Shown piece after piece: positions 53,484-63,201 of a DNA stretch of 64,000 nucleotides. Origin of the DNA: an uncultured Rhizobium sp. (GTDB taxonomy: Bacteria; Pseudomonadota; Alphaproteobacteria; Rhizobiales; Rhizobiaceae); contig CAMFIE010000001.1 of NCBI GenBank assembly GCA_945952315.1, forward strand, positions 124,001 to 188,000, read 5' to 3'. The translations under genes were made by a program, and so were the position numbers. Each line of letters starts with the position of its first letter. The stretch's first letter is position 1. The notes beneath the pieces were generated by a model. It did not search any database. It was not told the DNA's origin and saw nothing but the letters and a program-made list of their open reading frames with translations.

Positions 53484-53615
53484 GCGGCTGCGGCCGAATG
53501 CAGGGGTTCAGTGTTCCGGGGAGGTTCGGAAGCACGGGAATCGATCAGGCCGCAGGTCCCCGCGGCGGATCGGAACATTGGAGGGGATGGGTTCGGCAAG
53601 TCAGGGAGGACTGCA

Positions 53616-54590
53616 ATGAACAGGATCAACAGGCGCGCACTTTTGGCTGGCGCGGCGATGACGGCCATGACCATCGGGCTGCTTTCAACCGGCCAGGCGT
53701 TTGCGGCGGACCGCACGATCGCCGGCATCGTATTCCAGCAAGACCAGTATATGAAGACGGTCCAGATGGGCATGCGGGCCGAATCGGAGGCGTCCGGCGT
53801 CGAGCTTCTCGATGCCAACAGCGACAACAAGCTGGAGAAGGAAACCCAGCTGATCGATACCTATATCGCCCGCGGCGTGCAGGCGATCGCGTTGACACCG
53901 CTCAGCGCCGACGGCTCTATTCCCGCGATCAAGAAGGCGGTGGATGCCGGTATTACCGTGATCACGTTCGGCACCACGGTAAACAGCGACCTGCCCAAGG
54001 CCTCGATCACCAGCAGCAATATCGACCTCGGCAATGCGTCGGGTTCGGAGGCTTCAGCCTTCCTCAAGAAGATTGCGCCGGATCGCAAGGTGAAGATCGC
54101 AACCGTTGCCTTCAAGTCGCTGCTTCCCGAGCAGAGCAATGACCGCGTCAACGGCTTCCTCGACAAGGTGAAGGATCAGGTGGAGGTGGTTTCCCAGCAG
54201 GATGCCTGGCTCACGGAAAAGGCTATTGCCGTCGTCTCCGATATTCTGACAGCCAATCCGGATATCGAACTGATCTATGCGGCCAATGAAGGCGGCACGA
54301 TCGGCGCGGTGCAGGCGGTCAAGAAGGCCGGGCTCGAAGGCAAGGTCTATGTCTTTGGCATCGATGGCACCGAACAGCTTGGCAACATGCTGCTTGATCC
54401 CGACAATGTGCTGCAGGCAACCACCGCCCAGCAGCCGTTTGAAGTCGGCCGTCTCGCCATCAAGGCTGCCAATGCGGTGCTAGACGGAAAGCCTGTCGAA
54501 CAGAACCAGTCTGTTCCGGTTCTGCCTTTGTCACGCAACAATCCCGATGGCGTGAAGGCGTTCCTGGAAGACCTGAAGAAGCTGCAGTGA
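53616..54590 (+). CDS. Sugar ABC importer substrate-binding protein (RbsB-like)
   Basis: A 324-residue periplasmic binding protein. The signal region MNRINRRALLAGAAMTAMTIG...AFA-ADR contains a twin arginine. The mature part begins RTIAGIVFQQDQYMKTVQMGMR, a Peripla_BP_4 pattern. AGGGAGGA precedes ATG 53616 by 5 bases; the longer frame upstream is not supported. It is followed by ATPase and permease genes of the ribose type. Ligand probably a hexuronate or related sugar acid, by context. Confidence 0.93.
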   Translation: MNRINRRALLAGAAMTAMTIGLLSTGQAFAADRTIAGIVFQQDQYMKTVQMGMRAESEASGVELLDANSDNKLEKETQLIDTYIARGVQAIALTPLSADGSIPAIKKAVDAGITVITFGTTVNSDLPKASITSSNIDLGNASGSEASAFLKKIAPDRKVKIATVAFKSLLPEQSNDRVNGFLDKVKDQVEVVSQQDAWLTEKAIAVVSDILTANPDIELIYAANEGGTIGAVQAVKKAGLEGKVYVFGIDGTEQLGNMLLDPDNVLQATTAQQPFEVGRLAIKAANAVLDGKPVEQNQSVPVLPLSRNNPDGVKAFLEDLKKLQ

Positions 54591-54607
54591 GTGGCGGCAT
54601 GCAGCCA

Positions 54608-54639
54608 GGCCGGTATCCGGATCGTTCCGGGTGCCGGCC
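54608..54639 (+). other. Intercistronic hairpin after the third binding-protein gene
   Basis: GGCCGGTATCCGGA (54608-54621) pairs with TTCCGGGTGCCGGCC (54625-54639), a 14-bp stem with G-U pairs and a 4-base loop. There is no T tract. It resembles the hairpins at 7982 and 30831 and is likely an mRNA stabiliser between binding-protein and ATPase cistrons. Confidence 0.7.
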
Positions 54640-54728
54640 GGCGTCAGGAGCAAGCACTGCCCGCGGGCTGCGCTTTCCCGCCGCAGATCCTGTGGCGGTC
54701 ATGAGGGGTCGGAAAGAAGAGTGCGCCC

Positions 54729-56267
54729 ATGCTTGATGTGGCCAAGGACGTTTCGACAGCTGGCGATCTTGCCTTCCATGCGGTTTCGAAGACCTATGGA
54801 GCAACGCAGGCGCTTGCCGATTTCACGCATCGGTTCGATGCGGGCCGCGTCCATGCGCTCATGGGCAAGAATGGCTCCGGCAAGTCGACACTGGTGAAAA
54901 TTCTCGCGGGTGTCACGCGCCCAAGCGGTGGACGGATCGTCATCGGGGGGCGGGAGCGGGAATTTCATGCGCCGCAGGATGCGTTTCAGGCAGGGATCGT
55001 GACGGTACACCAGGAGCTCTCGCTGGTGCCTTCGCTCTCCATTGGCGAAAATATCTTTCTCGGACGTCTGCCCAAAAAATCCGTTCTCGGCATCAAATCG
55101 GTCGATTGGGAGCGGCTGCATGCGGATGCGTCGCGCCTTCTCACCGATATGGGGCTCGATCTCGATTCGCGCCAGCCGGTCTCCACACTCTCCGTTGGCT
55201 ACCAGCAGGTGGTGGAAATCGCGAAGGCGATGTCTTTCAATCCGCGTATTCTGCTGCTTGATGAACCGACCTCGGCGCTTGCGACCCGCGAGGTGAACCA
55301 GCTCTTCGCACTGGTGCGGCGTCTGCGCGAGCGGGGTGTGACGATTATCTACATCACCCACCGCATGAATGAACTGTTCGAGATCTGCGATACCTGCACG
55401 GTGCTGCGCGACGGTGAACTTGCGGGCACAATCGAAATGGCTGAGGCAACGGCCGACAGCATCGTCGAAATGATGTTCGGCGAGACAGCCCATGCCGTCA
55501 GACCCACCCGTCGCGAGATCGACCGCAGCGGAGAGGCCGTGCTCGAATTGGCCGAAGCCACCCGTCACGGTCGCTTCGCCGATGTGTCCTTCAAGCTCTA
55601 CCGTGGGGAAATTCTCGGCATTGCCGGCCTGCTCGGGGCCGGGCGTACGGAACTCATGCGCAGCATATTCGGGGCCGATCCTCTGGATGACGGCATGATC
55701 CGTCTCGATGGAAAACTCGTTACCGGTTTCACGCCGGAAAAGATGAAGCTCGCGGGCCTTGGCTATACACCGGAAAACCGCAAGGAGGTGGGGCTGGTGC
55801 AGATATTGCCAACCCACGACAATCTGTGTCTTGCCAGCCTCTCGAAGATCGGCACCGGCGGTGTGATTTCGCGAGCCGGCGAGAAGCCCTATGTGGACCG
55901 CCAGATTGCCGATCTTCAGATCAAGGCGGGCGATCCGATGAACCCGGTTTCTTCGCTTTCCGGCGGCAACCAGCAAAAAGTGGTGATCGGCAACTGGCTG
56001 AACACCGAACCCACAGTGATGTTCTTCGATGAGCCGAGCCGGGGGGTTGATGTCCAGGCAAAGCGGCAGATTTTCGAGATCATCTGGCGTCAGGCCAAAC
56101 AGGGCCTTGCCGCCCTGTTCGTTTCGACCGAGCTTGAAGAAGTGCTGGAAGTGGCCGACCGCATTCTGGTCATGCGCGCCGGGCGCATCGTCGCCGAAGT
56201 GGATCCGACGCAAACGAACCTGACCGATCTCTATCGGCTTTGCATGGAAGAAGGAAAGCCTGAATGA
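54729..56267 (+). CDS. Sugar ABC importer ATPase (RbsA-like, two nucleotide domains)
   Basis: A 512-residue fused ATPase. The first half has Walker A GKNGSGKST and signature LSVGYQQVVEIAKAMS, while the second half has a degenerate Walker A (GLLGAGRTE) and signature LSGGNQQKVVIGNWL, as in RbsA. It overlaps the following permease by 4 bases. Confidence 0.94.
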   Translation: MLDVAKDVSTAGDLAFHAVSKTYGATQALADFTHRFDAGRVHALMGKNGSGKSTLVKILAGVTRPSGGRIVIGGREREFHAPQDAFQAGIVTVHQELSLVPSLSIGENIFLGRLPKKSVLGIKSVDWERLHADASRLLTDMGLDLDSRQPVSTLSVGYQQVVEIAKAMSFNPRILLLDEPTSALATREVNQLFALVRRLRERGVTIIYITHRMNELFEICDTCTVLRDGELAGTIEMAEATADSIVEMMFGETAHAVRPTRREIDRSGEAVLELAEATRHGRFADVSFKLYRGEILGIAGLLGAGRTELMRSIFGADPLDDGMIRLDGKLVTGFTPEKMKLAGLGYTPENRKEVGLVQILPTHDNLCLASLSKIGTGGVISRAGEKPYVDRQIADLQIKAGDPMNPVSSLSGGNQQKVVIGNWLNTEPTVMFFDEPSRGVDVQAKRQIFEIIWRQAKQGLAALFVSTELEEVLEVADRILVMRAGRIVAEVDPTQTNLTDLYRLCMEEGKPE

Positions 56268-57262
56268 CTGCCTCCACCTCTGTTTCAGCCTCCGGCGATC
56301 CTTCGGACAATGTGGTCCTGCGTCTGGTCAAGGCCTATCCGATGGAGATCATACTGGCAGTGCTGGTGGTGCTGCTGATTTTCACAGCGCCCGGCTTTGC
56401 CTCTGTCCGCAATCTCCTCAACGTGCTGCGCACCGGCTCGATGCTCGGCATCATCGCCTTTGGGATGACGGCGGTGATCATTGCCGGCGAGATTGATCTT
56501 TCTGTTGGTGCAGGGGCGGCCCTTGCGGGCTGTCTGGTTGCCTGGATCTGCGGCGCGCTCAGCGACAGTCTCGGCGGTTATCCTGCCGCGCTTCTCGGCT
56601 TTGTGCTTGCCCTGATGATCGGCTTTGCTGTCGGCTTTGCGACCGGAAAATTCAGGCAATGGTTCAATGTACCGACATTCATCACCACGCTTGCACTGTT
56701 TACTGCGCTTCGTGGTGCGGCCAATCTTTTGACTGGCGGTTTTCCGCTGCCGACCTTCCCGCCGGGCTTCGATTTCTTCGGCGGCGGCTATCTCTTCGGT
56801 ATTCCCTTTCCGGTCTACATATTCCTCGCCACCTTCGCAGCGATGCATTTCCTGATGAACAATACGACCTTTGGTCGCGCCGTTTATGCCGTTGGTGGCA
56901 ATATGGAAGCCGCCCGGCTTTCCGGCATCGATATCTGGTGGGTGAAGTCGATGACCCTGGGCCTGACCGGCGCGCTCACCGCCCTTTCCGGTACGCTGAT
57001 CGCCTCCCAGATCGGATCCGGCACCGGGACGACCGCAACCGGGCTGGAACTCGATGTGATCGCAGCCGTCATCATCGGCGGCACCTCGCTTTTCGGTGGC
57101 AAGGGCCGCATCTGGGGCACGCTGATCGGCGTGCTTTTCCTCGGCTGCATCTCGAACGGAATGACGCTGATCAATGTCAGCGAATACTGGCAATATGTGG
57201 TGCGTGGCGCGATCATTCTTGGCGCCGTGCTCCTCAATCAGGTTCTGGAACGCAGCCGCTAA
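56264..57262 (+). CDS. Sugar ABC importer permease (RbsC-like)
   Basis: A 332-residue permease with about ten hydrophobic spans. FGMTAVIIAGEIDLSVGAGAALAG near 65-88 is the RbsC-family motif, and GGTSLFGGKGRIWGTLIGVLFLG near 270-292 is the second. It is overlapped by the ATPase gene and followed 12 bases later by an SDR. Confidence 0.94.
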   Translation: MTASTSVSASGDPSDNVVLRLVKAYPMEIILAVLVVLLIFTAPGFASVRNLLNVLRTGSMLGIIAFGMTAVIIAGEIDLSVGAGAALAGCLVAWICGALSDSLGGYPAALLGFVLALMIGFAVGFATGKFRQWFNVPTFITTLALFTALRGAANLLTGGFPLPTFPPGFDFFGGGYLFGIPFPVYIFLATFAAMHFLMNNTTFGRAVYAVGGNMEAARLSGIDIWWVKSMTLGLTGALTALSGTLIASQIGSGTGTTATGLELDVIAAVIIGGTSLFGGKGRIWGTLIGVLFLGCISNGMTLINVSEYWQYVVRGAIILGAVLLNQVLERSR

Positions 57263-57274
57263 GGAGGCATGACC

Positions 57275-58060
57275 ATGGGTGACTTCTCTCAAAAAACGGC
57301 AATCGTGACCGGAACATCCGGCATCGGCCGCGCCGCCGCCTTGCGGCTCGCCCGCGATGGCGCGCGCGTCGTGGCGCTCGGGATCGATGAACGGGTCAAT
57401 GCGGAGATGGCAGAACTCGCGGCCGCCGAGCAGCTCGCGATCCGGGTAGAGAAGGCCGATGTTTCGGTGGATCAGCAGGTTCGCTCCGCAATGGAAACGG
57501 CCGTCAGCTGGCTCGGTGGTCTCGACATCATCGTCAATGCCGCAGCCATTCATCCCTTCGGCACCGTGGTTTCCACCGATCCCGCAACCTGGGAACGCTG
57601 CATGGCGGTGAATGTCGGCTCCATCTATCTGACCGCCCATTATGGCATTCCGCATATGGAACGCCGCGGTGGCGGGGCAATCATCAACATATCCTCCGTT
57701 CAGGGTTTCAACTGCCAGCAGAATGTCGCCGTCTATGTCGCGACCAAGGGCGCGATCCATGCGCTGACCCGGGCGATGGCGCTTGACCACGCCGAGAAGA
57801 AGATCAGGGTCAATTCGGTGAGCCCCGGCTCGGTGCGCACGCCGATCCTGGAGCTTGCCGCCCGCACCTATGGCGGCGAAGGCGTTTCGGTCGAACAGGC
57901 CTTCCAGCGTTTCGGGGCCGCCCACCCGATTGGCCGCATCGGCGAGCCGGAGGAGGTGGCAGAGCTGATCGCTTTCCTCGCCTCCGACAAGGCCGGTTTC
58001 GTCACCGGCGCGGATTACCGGATCGATGGCGGGCTCACCGCTGCCATTGGCGTGAAATAG
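57275..58060 (+). CDS. Short-chain dehydrogenase/reductase, sugar-acid cluster
   Basis: A 261-residue SDR. Start ATG 57275 has AAGGAGG 7 bases upstream; the ATG at 57269 is too close. TGTSGIGRAAALRLARDG is the cofactor motif, NAAAIHPFG and the Y-x-x-x-K in NVAVYVATKGA are catalytic. It probably oxidises or reduces a sugar acid, perhaps replacing fructuronate reductase (UxuB), but this is inference. Confidence 0.9.
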   Translation: MGDFSQKTAIVTGTSGIGRAAALRLARDGARVVALGIDERVNAEMAELAAAEQLAIRVEKADVSVDQQVRSAMETAVSWLGGLDIIVNAAAIHPFGTVVSTDPATWERCMAVNVGSIYLTAHYGIPHMERRGGGAIINISSVQGFNCQQNVAVYVATKGAIHALTRAMALDHAEKKIRVNSVSPGSVRTPILELAARTYGGEGVSVEQAFQRFGAAHPIGRIGEPEEVAELIAFLASDKAGFVTGADYRIDGGLTAAIGVK

Positions 58061-58071
58061 GAGCGCCAGCC

Positions 58072-59172
58072 ATGAAAATCGGCCTCGGACTCTATCGGGA
58101 AATGCTGACGCCGGACAACTACCAGTTCGCGGTTCAGGCAGGCGCGACCCATATCGTCGCCCATATGACCAACTATTTCCGGGGGCGCGATCCGCAGATT
58201 TCCGGTGGCGATGACCGGATGGGATGGGGCGATTGTTCAGAGGATACACTCTGGACTTTCGAGGAACTGGACGGATTGGTGAAATCCGTTCGTGCCCAAG
58301 GTCTGGAACTCGCGGCCATTGAAAACTTCTCGCCTCGTTTCTGGTCCGATGTGCTGCTCGATGGCCCGGACCGTGTGCGCCAGATGGAGGGCCTGAAACG
58401 GCTGATAAAGGATGCCGGGCGCGCGGGCGTTCCCTGCTTCGGTTACAATTTTTCGATCGCCGGTGTCTGGGGCTGGACGCGGGGCCCCTATGCGCGTGGC
58501 GGTGCGAGTTCCGTGGGTTTTGACGCGGCAGCAGTGGACACGAGCGAGCCCATTCCCGATGGCGTCGTCTGGAACATGCGCTACAGAAAAGGCGTGCCCG
58601 GCACGGAACCGGTTAAGGTTTCAAGTGCCGAGCTCTGGGAACGGCTGCAGGCCTTCCTGCGCGAAATCGTGCCGGTGGCAGAGGAGGCGGGGGTGGCGCT
58701 CGCAGCCCATCCCGATGATCCACCGGCCGAAGAGTTGCGCGGCACGGCCCGCCTTGTCAACCGGCCGGAAAAATACGACCGGCTGATGGATATCATCAAC
58801 AGTCCCGCCAACCGGCTGGAACTTTGCCTCGGTTCGCTTCAGGAAATGCCGGGTGGCGATATCTATGAACATGTGCGCCGCTTCGCGCGCCGCGACCGCA
58901 TCGGTTACATCCATTTCCGCAACGTACGGGGCAAGGTCCCGCGCTATGTGGAGACCTTTGTTGACGAAGGGGATATCGACATGGCGGAGATCATCCGCAT
59001 CCTGCGTGACGAGAGCTATCAGGGCGTGCTCATTCCCGATCATACGCCGAGCATGACCTGCGCCGCCTCCTGGCATGCAGGCATGGCCTTTGCGCTCGGC
59101 TATATGCGGGCGCTGATCCAGAATGCAGCCGCACTCGGTCCGTGCTGGTCCATGAACGGTGCGAAAGTCTGA
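58072..59172 (+). CDS. Mannonate-dehydratase-family protein, second copy
   Basis: A 366-residue UxuA-like protein. LGLYREMLTPDNYQFAVQAGATHIVAHM opens the barrel; LAAHPDDPPAEELRGTARLVN near 222-242 and LELCLGSLQEMPGGDIYEHVRRF near 258-280 are metal/substrate segments. It is shorter and clearly divergent from the copy at 51374. It may act on a different sugar acid or be a TIM-barrel epimerase. It is 11 bases after the SDR. Confidence 0.85.
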   Translation: MKIGLGLYREMLTPDNYQFAVQAGATHIVAHMTNYFRGRDPQISGGDDRMGWGDCSEDTLWTFEELDGLVKSVRAQGLELAAIENFSPRFWSDVLLDGPDRVRQMEGLKRLIKDAGRAGVPCFGYNFSIAGVWGWTRGPYARGGASSVGFDAAAVDTSEPIPDGVVWNMRYRKGVPGTEPVKVSSAELWERLQAFLREIVPVAEEAGVALAAHPDDPPAEELRGTARLVNRPEKYDRLMDIINSPANRLELCLGSLQEMPGGDIYEHVRRFARRDRIGYIHFRNVRGKVPRYVETFVDEGDIDMAEIIRILRDESYQGVLIPDHTPSMTCAASWHAGMAFALGYMRALIQNAAALGPCWSMNGAKV

Positions 59173-59186
59173 AGGGGACAGGGCGT

Positions 59187-60077
59187 ATGGCACATTCGGT
59201 TCAATGTCTGGTTCCGGCCGGCGACATGGTCGGCGAGGGCGCGGTCTGGTCAGCCGGGGAAAAGGCCGTCTACTGGACGGATATCAACCGCTTTCTCATC
59301 CATCGCTATGATACGGTCTCCGCAAGCCTGCGTTCCTGGTTGTTCGACGAGCCTGTGGTTGCAATTGCGCTCACCACCGAGGCGGATCGCCTGCTGGTGG
59401 CGCTCGGCTCGAAACTGATTTTCTGGTGGCCGGGCACCGACCGGCGGCAGGATTTCGGCTTTTCCCTTCCGGGCAGCCCCCGCGTGCGGCTGAATGACGG
59501 GCGACCTGATCCGAAAGGCAATTTCTGGGTCGGCTCGATGAAGAACAACGTGCTTCCTGACGGACAACTGGGTGAGGCGGGAAAAGGCGAGGGTATTCTC
59601 TATCGCATCACACCGTCTGGCGAGATCAGCGAATGGAGGCATGGTCTCGGCATTTCCAATACCCTGTGCTGGAGCCCGGATCAGAAGACCTTCTACTTCG
59701 GAGATACGCTGGAAAACGAAATCCGAGCCTATGACTACGACGCCGAAACCGCATCGATTTCCCATGAGAGGTCTTTCTTCAGCGGCTTTGAGCGCGGTCT
59801 TCCGGATGGTTCGGCCATCGACAGCGAGGGGCATGTCTGGAACTGCCGCTTTGGCGGATCCTCGCTTGTGCGGATTGCACCGGACGGCCAGATTTCCGGG
59901 GTCATCGACATGCCTGTCACCAACATCACCACCTGCACTTTCGGCGGCGAAGACCTAAAGACGCTGTTCATCACCACCGCGCGTGTCATGGCACCCGGCA
60001 GTGACAGGCTCGCGGGCAGTCTTTTCTCCCTTCAGGTTGAAACGCCGGGTATGCCGGAAAACCGCTTCGGCCGGTAG
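59187..60077 (+). CDS. SMP-30/gluconolactonase-family lactonase
   Basis: A 296-residue six-bladed propeller. GEGAVWSAGEKAVYWTDI near 15-32 carries the metal glutamate, with LNDGRPDPKGNFWVGSM near 103-119, NTLCWSPDQKTFYFGDT and LPDGSAIDSEGHVWNC further on. It opens sugar lactones. It is 14 bases after the UxuA-like gene, in the same operon. Start ATG 59187 follows AGGGGA. Confidence 0.92.
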   Translation: MAHSVQCLVPAGDMVGEGAVWSAGEKAVYWTDINRFLIHRYDTVSASLRSWLFDEPVVAIALTTEADRLLVALGSKLIFWWPGTDRRQDFGFSLPGSPRVRLNDGRPDPKGNFWVGSMKNNVLPDGQLGEAGKGEGILYRITPSGEISEWRHGLGISNTLCWSPDQKTFYFGDTLENEIRAYDYDAETASISHERSFFSGFERGLPDGSAIDSEGHVWNCRFGGSSLVRIAPDGQISGVIDMPVTNITTCTFGGEDLKTLFITTARVMAPGSDRLAGSLFSLQVETPGMPENRFGR

Positions 60078-60125
60078 CAGGATCCGTCGCGCGACCGCGG
60101 CGAAACCTGAGGATACTGCGACCCC

Positions 60126-61070
60126 TTATCGCCCGAGAACTGACCGGATCGCGTCTATCTCGCTCCTGTCCGCCCGCGCGCCAAGACGGGCCAGCACGGC
60201 GGCCGAAAGCCTCTGTCCAAGCGCAATGGCGGCTTCCATCTCAAGGCCCAGAAACCGGCCGGCAAGATAACCCGCATTGAAAGAATCGCCCGCCCCGGTC
60301 GTGTCGCGGATCGCGGTAACCGGTGGTGTTTCAATACGGAGCGTTCCGTGGCCTGTCGCGGCCGTCACCGGACCTGCGCCATCCTTGACGAGGACTTCCG
60401 CAACACCGTGCGCCATAAGGCGCTGAACGGTTGCGTCAGGATCCCTGTCTCCCCAAAGCCATGCCTCGTCATCGAAGCTCGGAAGGGCAATGTCGGTGAA
60501 AGACAGCATGCTTTTGATCGTCTGGCGGCATTCTTCGGTTGAAGCCCACAGCCTTGGACGGACATTGGGATCAAAGGAGATGATGCTGCCCGCTCCTCTG
60601 GCCGCGGAAAGCGCGGCAAACAGGGTTTCACGAGCATCGGGGGACAGTATGGCCAATGTGATGCCGGACACATGGATAAGCCCTGAACCGGCAAGCGCCT
60701 GGTTCAGGGCCGGCGCATCATCCGCCAGATGGCGGGCAGCGGAGTCTTTGCGCCAATAGTGGAAGCTTCGTTCCACCCCTTTGAGTTCAATGAGATAGAG
60801 ACCCATCGTATGGTCCGGGATGCGAAGCACGGCTGTCGTGTCCAGCCCGTCGTCTTGCATTTCCGCAATGAACCGCTCGGAAAATCCATCGGTGCCAAGG
60901 CCTGTGACGAAGCCGGCTTTCGCACGCTCCTTCAGCAGTTGTCCGATATGCCAGATGGTGTTGAATGTGTCGCCTGCGAAGCCCTGCTGATAATGGTTTC
61001 CTCCTTCGGGCGCGAGTTCAACCATGGCCTCGCCGATGGCAAGCAACCGGTTCGAGATGAATGCAGGCAT
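60126..61070 (-). CDS. PfkB-family sugar kinase, 2-keto-3-deoxygluconate kinase-like
   Basis: A 314-residue PfkB-type kinase. The second PfkB signature DTTGAGDSFNAGYLAG near 250-265 holds the catalytic aspartate, and the N-terminal GEAMVELAPEGGNHYQQGFAGDTFNTIWHIG fits KdgK. It would phosphorylate KDG to KDPG, following the UxuA step. It is 9 bases downstream of the FAD-binding gene on the same strand and convergent with the lactonase. Confidence 0.88.
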   Translation of the reverse strand: MPAFISNRLLAIGEAMVELAPEGGNHYQQGFAGDTFNTIWHIGQLLKERAKAGFVTGLGTDGFSERFIAEMQDDGLDTTAVLRIPDHTMGLYLIELKGVERSFHYWRKDSAARHLADDAPALNQALAGSGLIHVSGITLAILSPDARETLFAALSAARGAGSIISFDPNVRPRLWASTEECRQTIKSMLSFTDIALPSFDDEAWLWGDRDPDATVQRLMAHGVAEVLVKDGAGPVTAATGHGTLRIETPPVTAIRDTTGAGDSFNAGYLAGRFLGLEMEAAIALGQRLSAAVLARLGARADRSEIDAIRSVLGR

Positions 61071-61079
61071 GAAGCGTCC

Positions 61080-63161
61080 TTATCGGCTGGCGCTGTCATA
61101 GATCCGGCCCGTCAGCCAGTCGGGCCAGTCGCGTTCAAAGAAGGATTTGTCCGTCTCATTAAAGACGCGGTTGGGCCTCGTCCGCAAGGCCAGCGCGCCA
61201 TCCTGAAGCGAAACGAGGATCTGTTCGCTGCGGTCTTCCAGCCGTTCCCGGCGGAAGCGCATATCCTCCAGCATGCCTGTGCGAGCGGTGGGAACGTCCT
61301 GGCCGTTGGGGTCGCAGATCGCTCTCGCCCCTCTGCTGCCCCCGCCGCGACCGATATAGAAATCAAGGGCGGCCAGAACGGCATGCGATGCAAGTGCCAT
61401 ATGCCGCCATTGCAGCGCACGCGCCGCTTCGGCAGGACGTTGATAACTTATCCCGTGGGCCTGGAGGGACTCAACAAGTCGTTGAGCCTCCTGCCTTGCC
61501 TCTTTCACATCCGCGGCATGGCAGATGAGACCTGCCTTGTCGCTCATGCGGGCCTGAATTTCCGCACGGACTGTCCTGATGGAATGGGGGGCATCTGTGT
61601 TGAGATGCTGCATTGCATGGCGGATCCGGGTGGCGGCAATCGTGCTGATATCACCGGAAAGTGCGGATTTTGCGCGCCCGCTTGCCGAGATATGTTCGGC
61701 CGCCCGCGTACCAAACACCTGTCCGGCGTTGAGCGCTGCCCCGCCCGGCCGGGTTACGCCATGCGTGCCTGCTGCCTCGCCGATGGCGTAGCAACCCGGC
61801 AAGCTGGTCATGCCCCAGACATCGACCGCAATTCCACCATTCATGTGCTGGTTGTTCACGGCAAATTCGAGCGGATCGGTGGCGATATCCACCTTGTAGC
61901 GGCGGTAGAGCTCGATGGAGAGCGGGTTCATATGCCGCAGCCGCGCGATGGGCAGCGACTGAACGGCTCCGGCACGGCCCAGATAGGCTTTGACATCATC
62001 ATCCAGCCGATCGAGGCTGAAGGGTGCATCGCCGGGGACAGGCAGAGGATTGCGGTTGAAATCCATGTAGACCTTGCGTCCGGCGGCGCATTCCCTGAAG
62101 ATCGCAAGGTCTATGAGGCTCGAGCGGAAATCCAGCATACGGGTGGCATGAAACGGCCATTGATAACCCTTGCGAAACAGGTTCGAGGCAAGTTCCTGGG
62201 TGCTGCGATAATAATCGCCAAGGAAATGGTGTTCCTGACCCTCGTCATCCAGCGAATACACATGCGGAATCGCCTGAACATAGGTGCCTGAAAGATTCCA
62301 GGGAAAATTCTCGCGGCGTGTCCCGATCCCGAACTGGCTTTCGGTGAGGTTGACGAGCTCGATGCCCGCCTCGAGCGCAAGACCGAGTGCACCAAAGCAT
62401 CCGTTCGGATAGACGCTGTCGCGGTAGAGCTCGCCCGGTCCGCCAGCGGCCAGAACCAGCGCCGAACAGGCAAAAAGAGCAAGGCCGAACGGATTTCCGG
62501 GCGAACGCCCGGCGCTTCGCATGGCCAGAATACCGATCACCCGACGGTCAGCCCCTTCCCCTTCCGTGAGAATGTCGACCGCGATCGTCTGGTTATGGAT
62601 CGGAATATCGAGCCGGATCGCTTCCTGTGCCAGCACCTTCACCATCAGCCGCGAAGTGCGTGGCCCGCAACTGGTTGCCCGGCCCACCTCGTCGTGATCG
62701 GTCTGATAGCGCAGCGTTCCGCCCAGGCGCTCCTGCGGCAGCGGCAGGCCCAGAAACTGAAGCGATGCCATCATGCGGGGCGACCCGACTGCCTCCACAT
62801 AGGCCGTGTCTTCGTCCATCGCGCCTCCTTCGCGAATGGCCCGGGCCATGGCTTTGAAATCATCGCCCTGATCGGCGGTATTTGCCGTATGCAATGTCTG
62901 TTTGTCCGATCCCGAGCAGGCCGATGTCCCACCCCAGGCGCTCTGGCTGAGGATACCCACATCATCGCCTCTTCGCTTCAGTTCCACGGCTGCGCGCAGT
63001 CCGGCCGCGCCGGAACCAACAATCAGACAGCCGTTGCGATAGACCGGAACCTCGAAACCGGCGAGGGAAAGGGTCTCGGACGGTGCTCTTTCACGCGGCA
63101 GGCGGGGCATCTCGACATCGGTGAGTTCATCGAGAATATGCTGGGCAACATCGATCGACAT
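61080..63161 (-). CDS. FAD-binding oxidoreductase, succinate-dehydrogenase/fumarate-reductase flavoprotein-like
   Basis: A 693-residue flavoprotein. The FAD site VGSGAAGLRAAVELKRRG lies near residues 47-64, with GGTSACSGSDKQTLHTA following. VLAAGGPGELYRDS near 235 and GTHGVTRPGGAALNAGQVFG near 470 are typical of the SdhA/NadB group. The N- and C-terminal extensions are unusual. It is co-operonic with KdgK and a Gfo/Idh gene, so it may oxidise a sugar acid, but the substrate is unknown. Confidence 0.82.
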   Translation of the reverse strand: MSIDVAQHILDELTDVEMPRLPRERAPSETLSLAGFEVPVYRNGCLIVGSGAAGLRAAVELKRRGDDVGILSQSAWGGTSACSGSDKQTLHTANTADQGDDFKAMARAIREGGAMDEDTAYVEAVGSPRMMASLQFLGLPLPQERLGGTLRYQTDHDEVGRATSCGPRTSRLMVKVLAQEAIRLDIPIHNQTIAVDILTEGEGADRRVIGILAMRSAGRSPGNPFGLALFACSALVLAAGGPGELYRDSVYPNGCFGALGLALEAGIELVNLTESQFGIGTRRENFPWNLSGTYVQAIPHVYSLDDEGQEHHFLGDYYRSTQELASNLFRKGYQWPFHATRMLDFRSSLIDLAIFRECAAGRKVYMDFNRNPLPVPGDAPFSLDRLDDDVKAYLGRAGAVQSLPIARLRHMNPLSIELYRRYKVDIATDPLEFAVNNQHMNGGIAVDVWGMTSLPGCYAIGEAAGTHGVTRPGGAALNAGQVFGTRAAEHISASGRAKSALSGDISTIAATRIRHAMQHLNTDAPHSIRTVRAEIQARMSDKAGLICHAADVKEARQEAQRLVESLQAHGISYQRPAEAARALQWRHMALASHAVLAALDFYIGRGGGSRGARAICDPNGQDVPTARTGMLEDMRFRRERLEDRSEQILVSLQDGALALRTRPNRVFNETDKSFFERDWPDWLTGRIYDSASR

Positions 63162-63201
63162 CGGTCAATTCCCATGAGTTCATGCAGACAAGTCGGTCAG
63201 A

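Noticed and set aside
56285-58249. Minus-strand frame (654 codons) opposite permease and SDR genes
   Set aside because: It is antisense to RbsC-like and SDR coding sequences with convincing motifs; the product is histidine/glycine-rich with no family.
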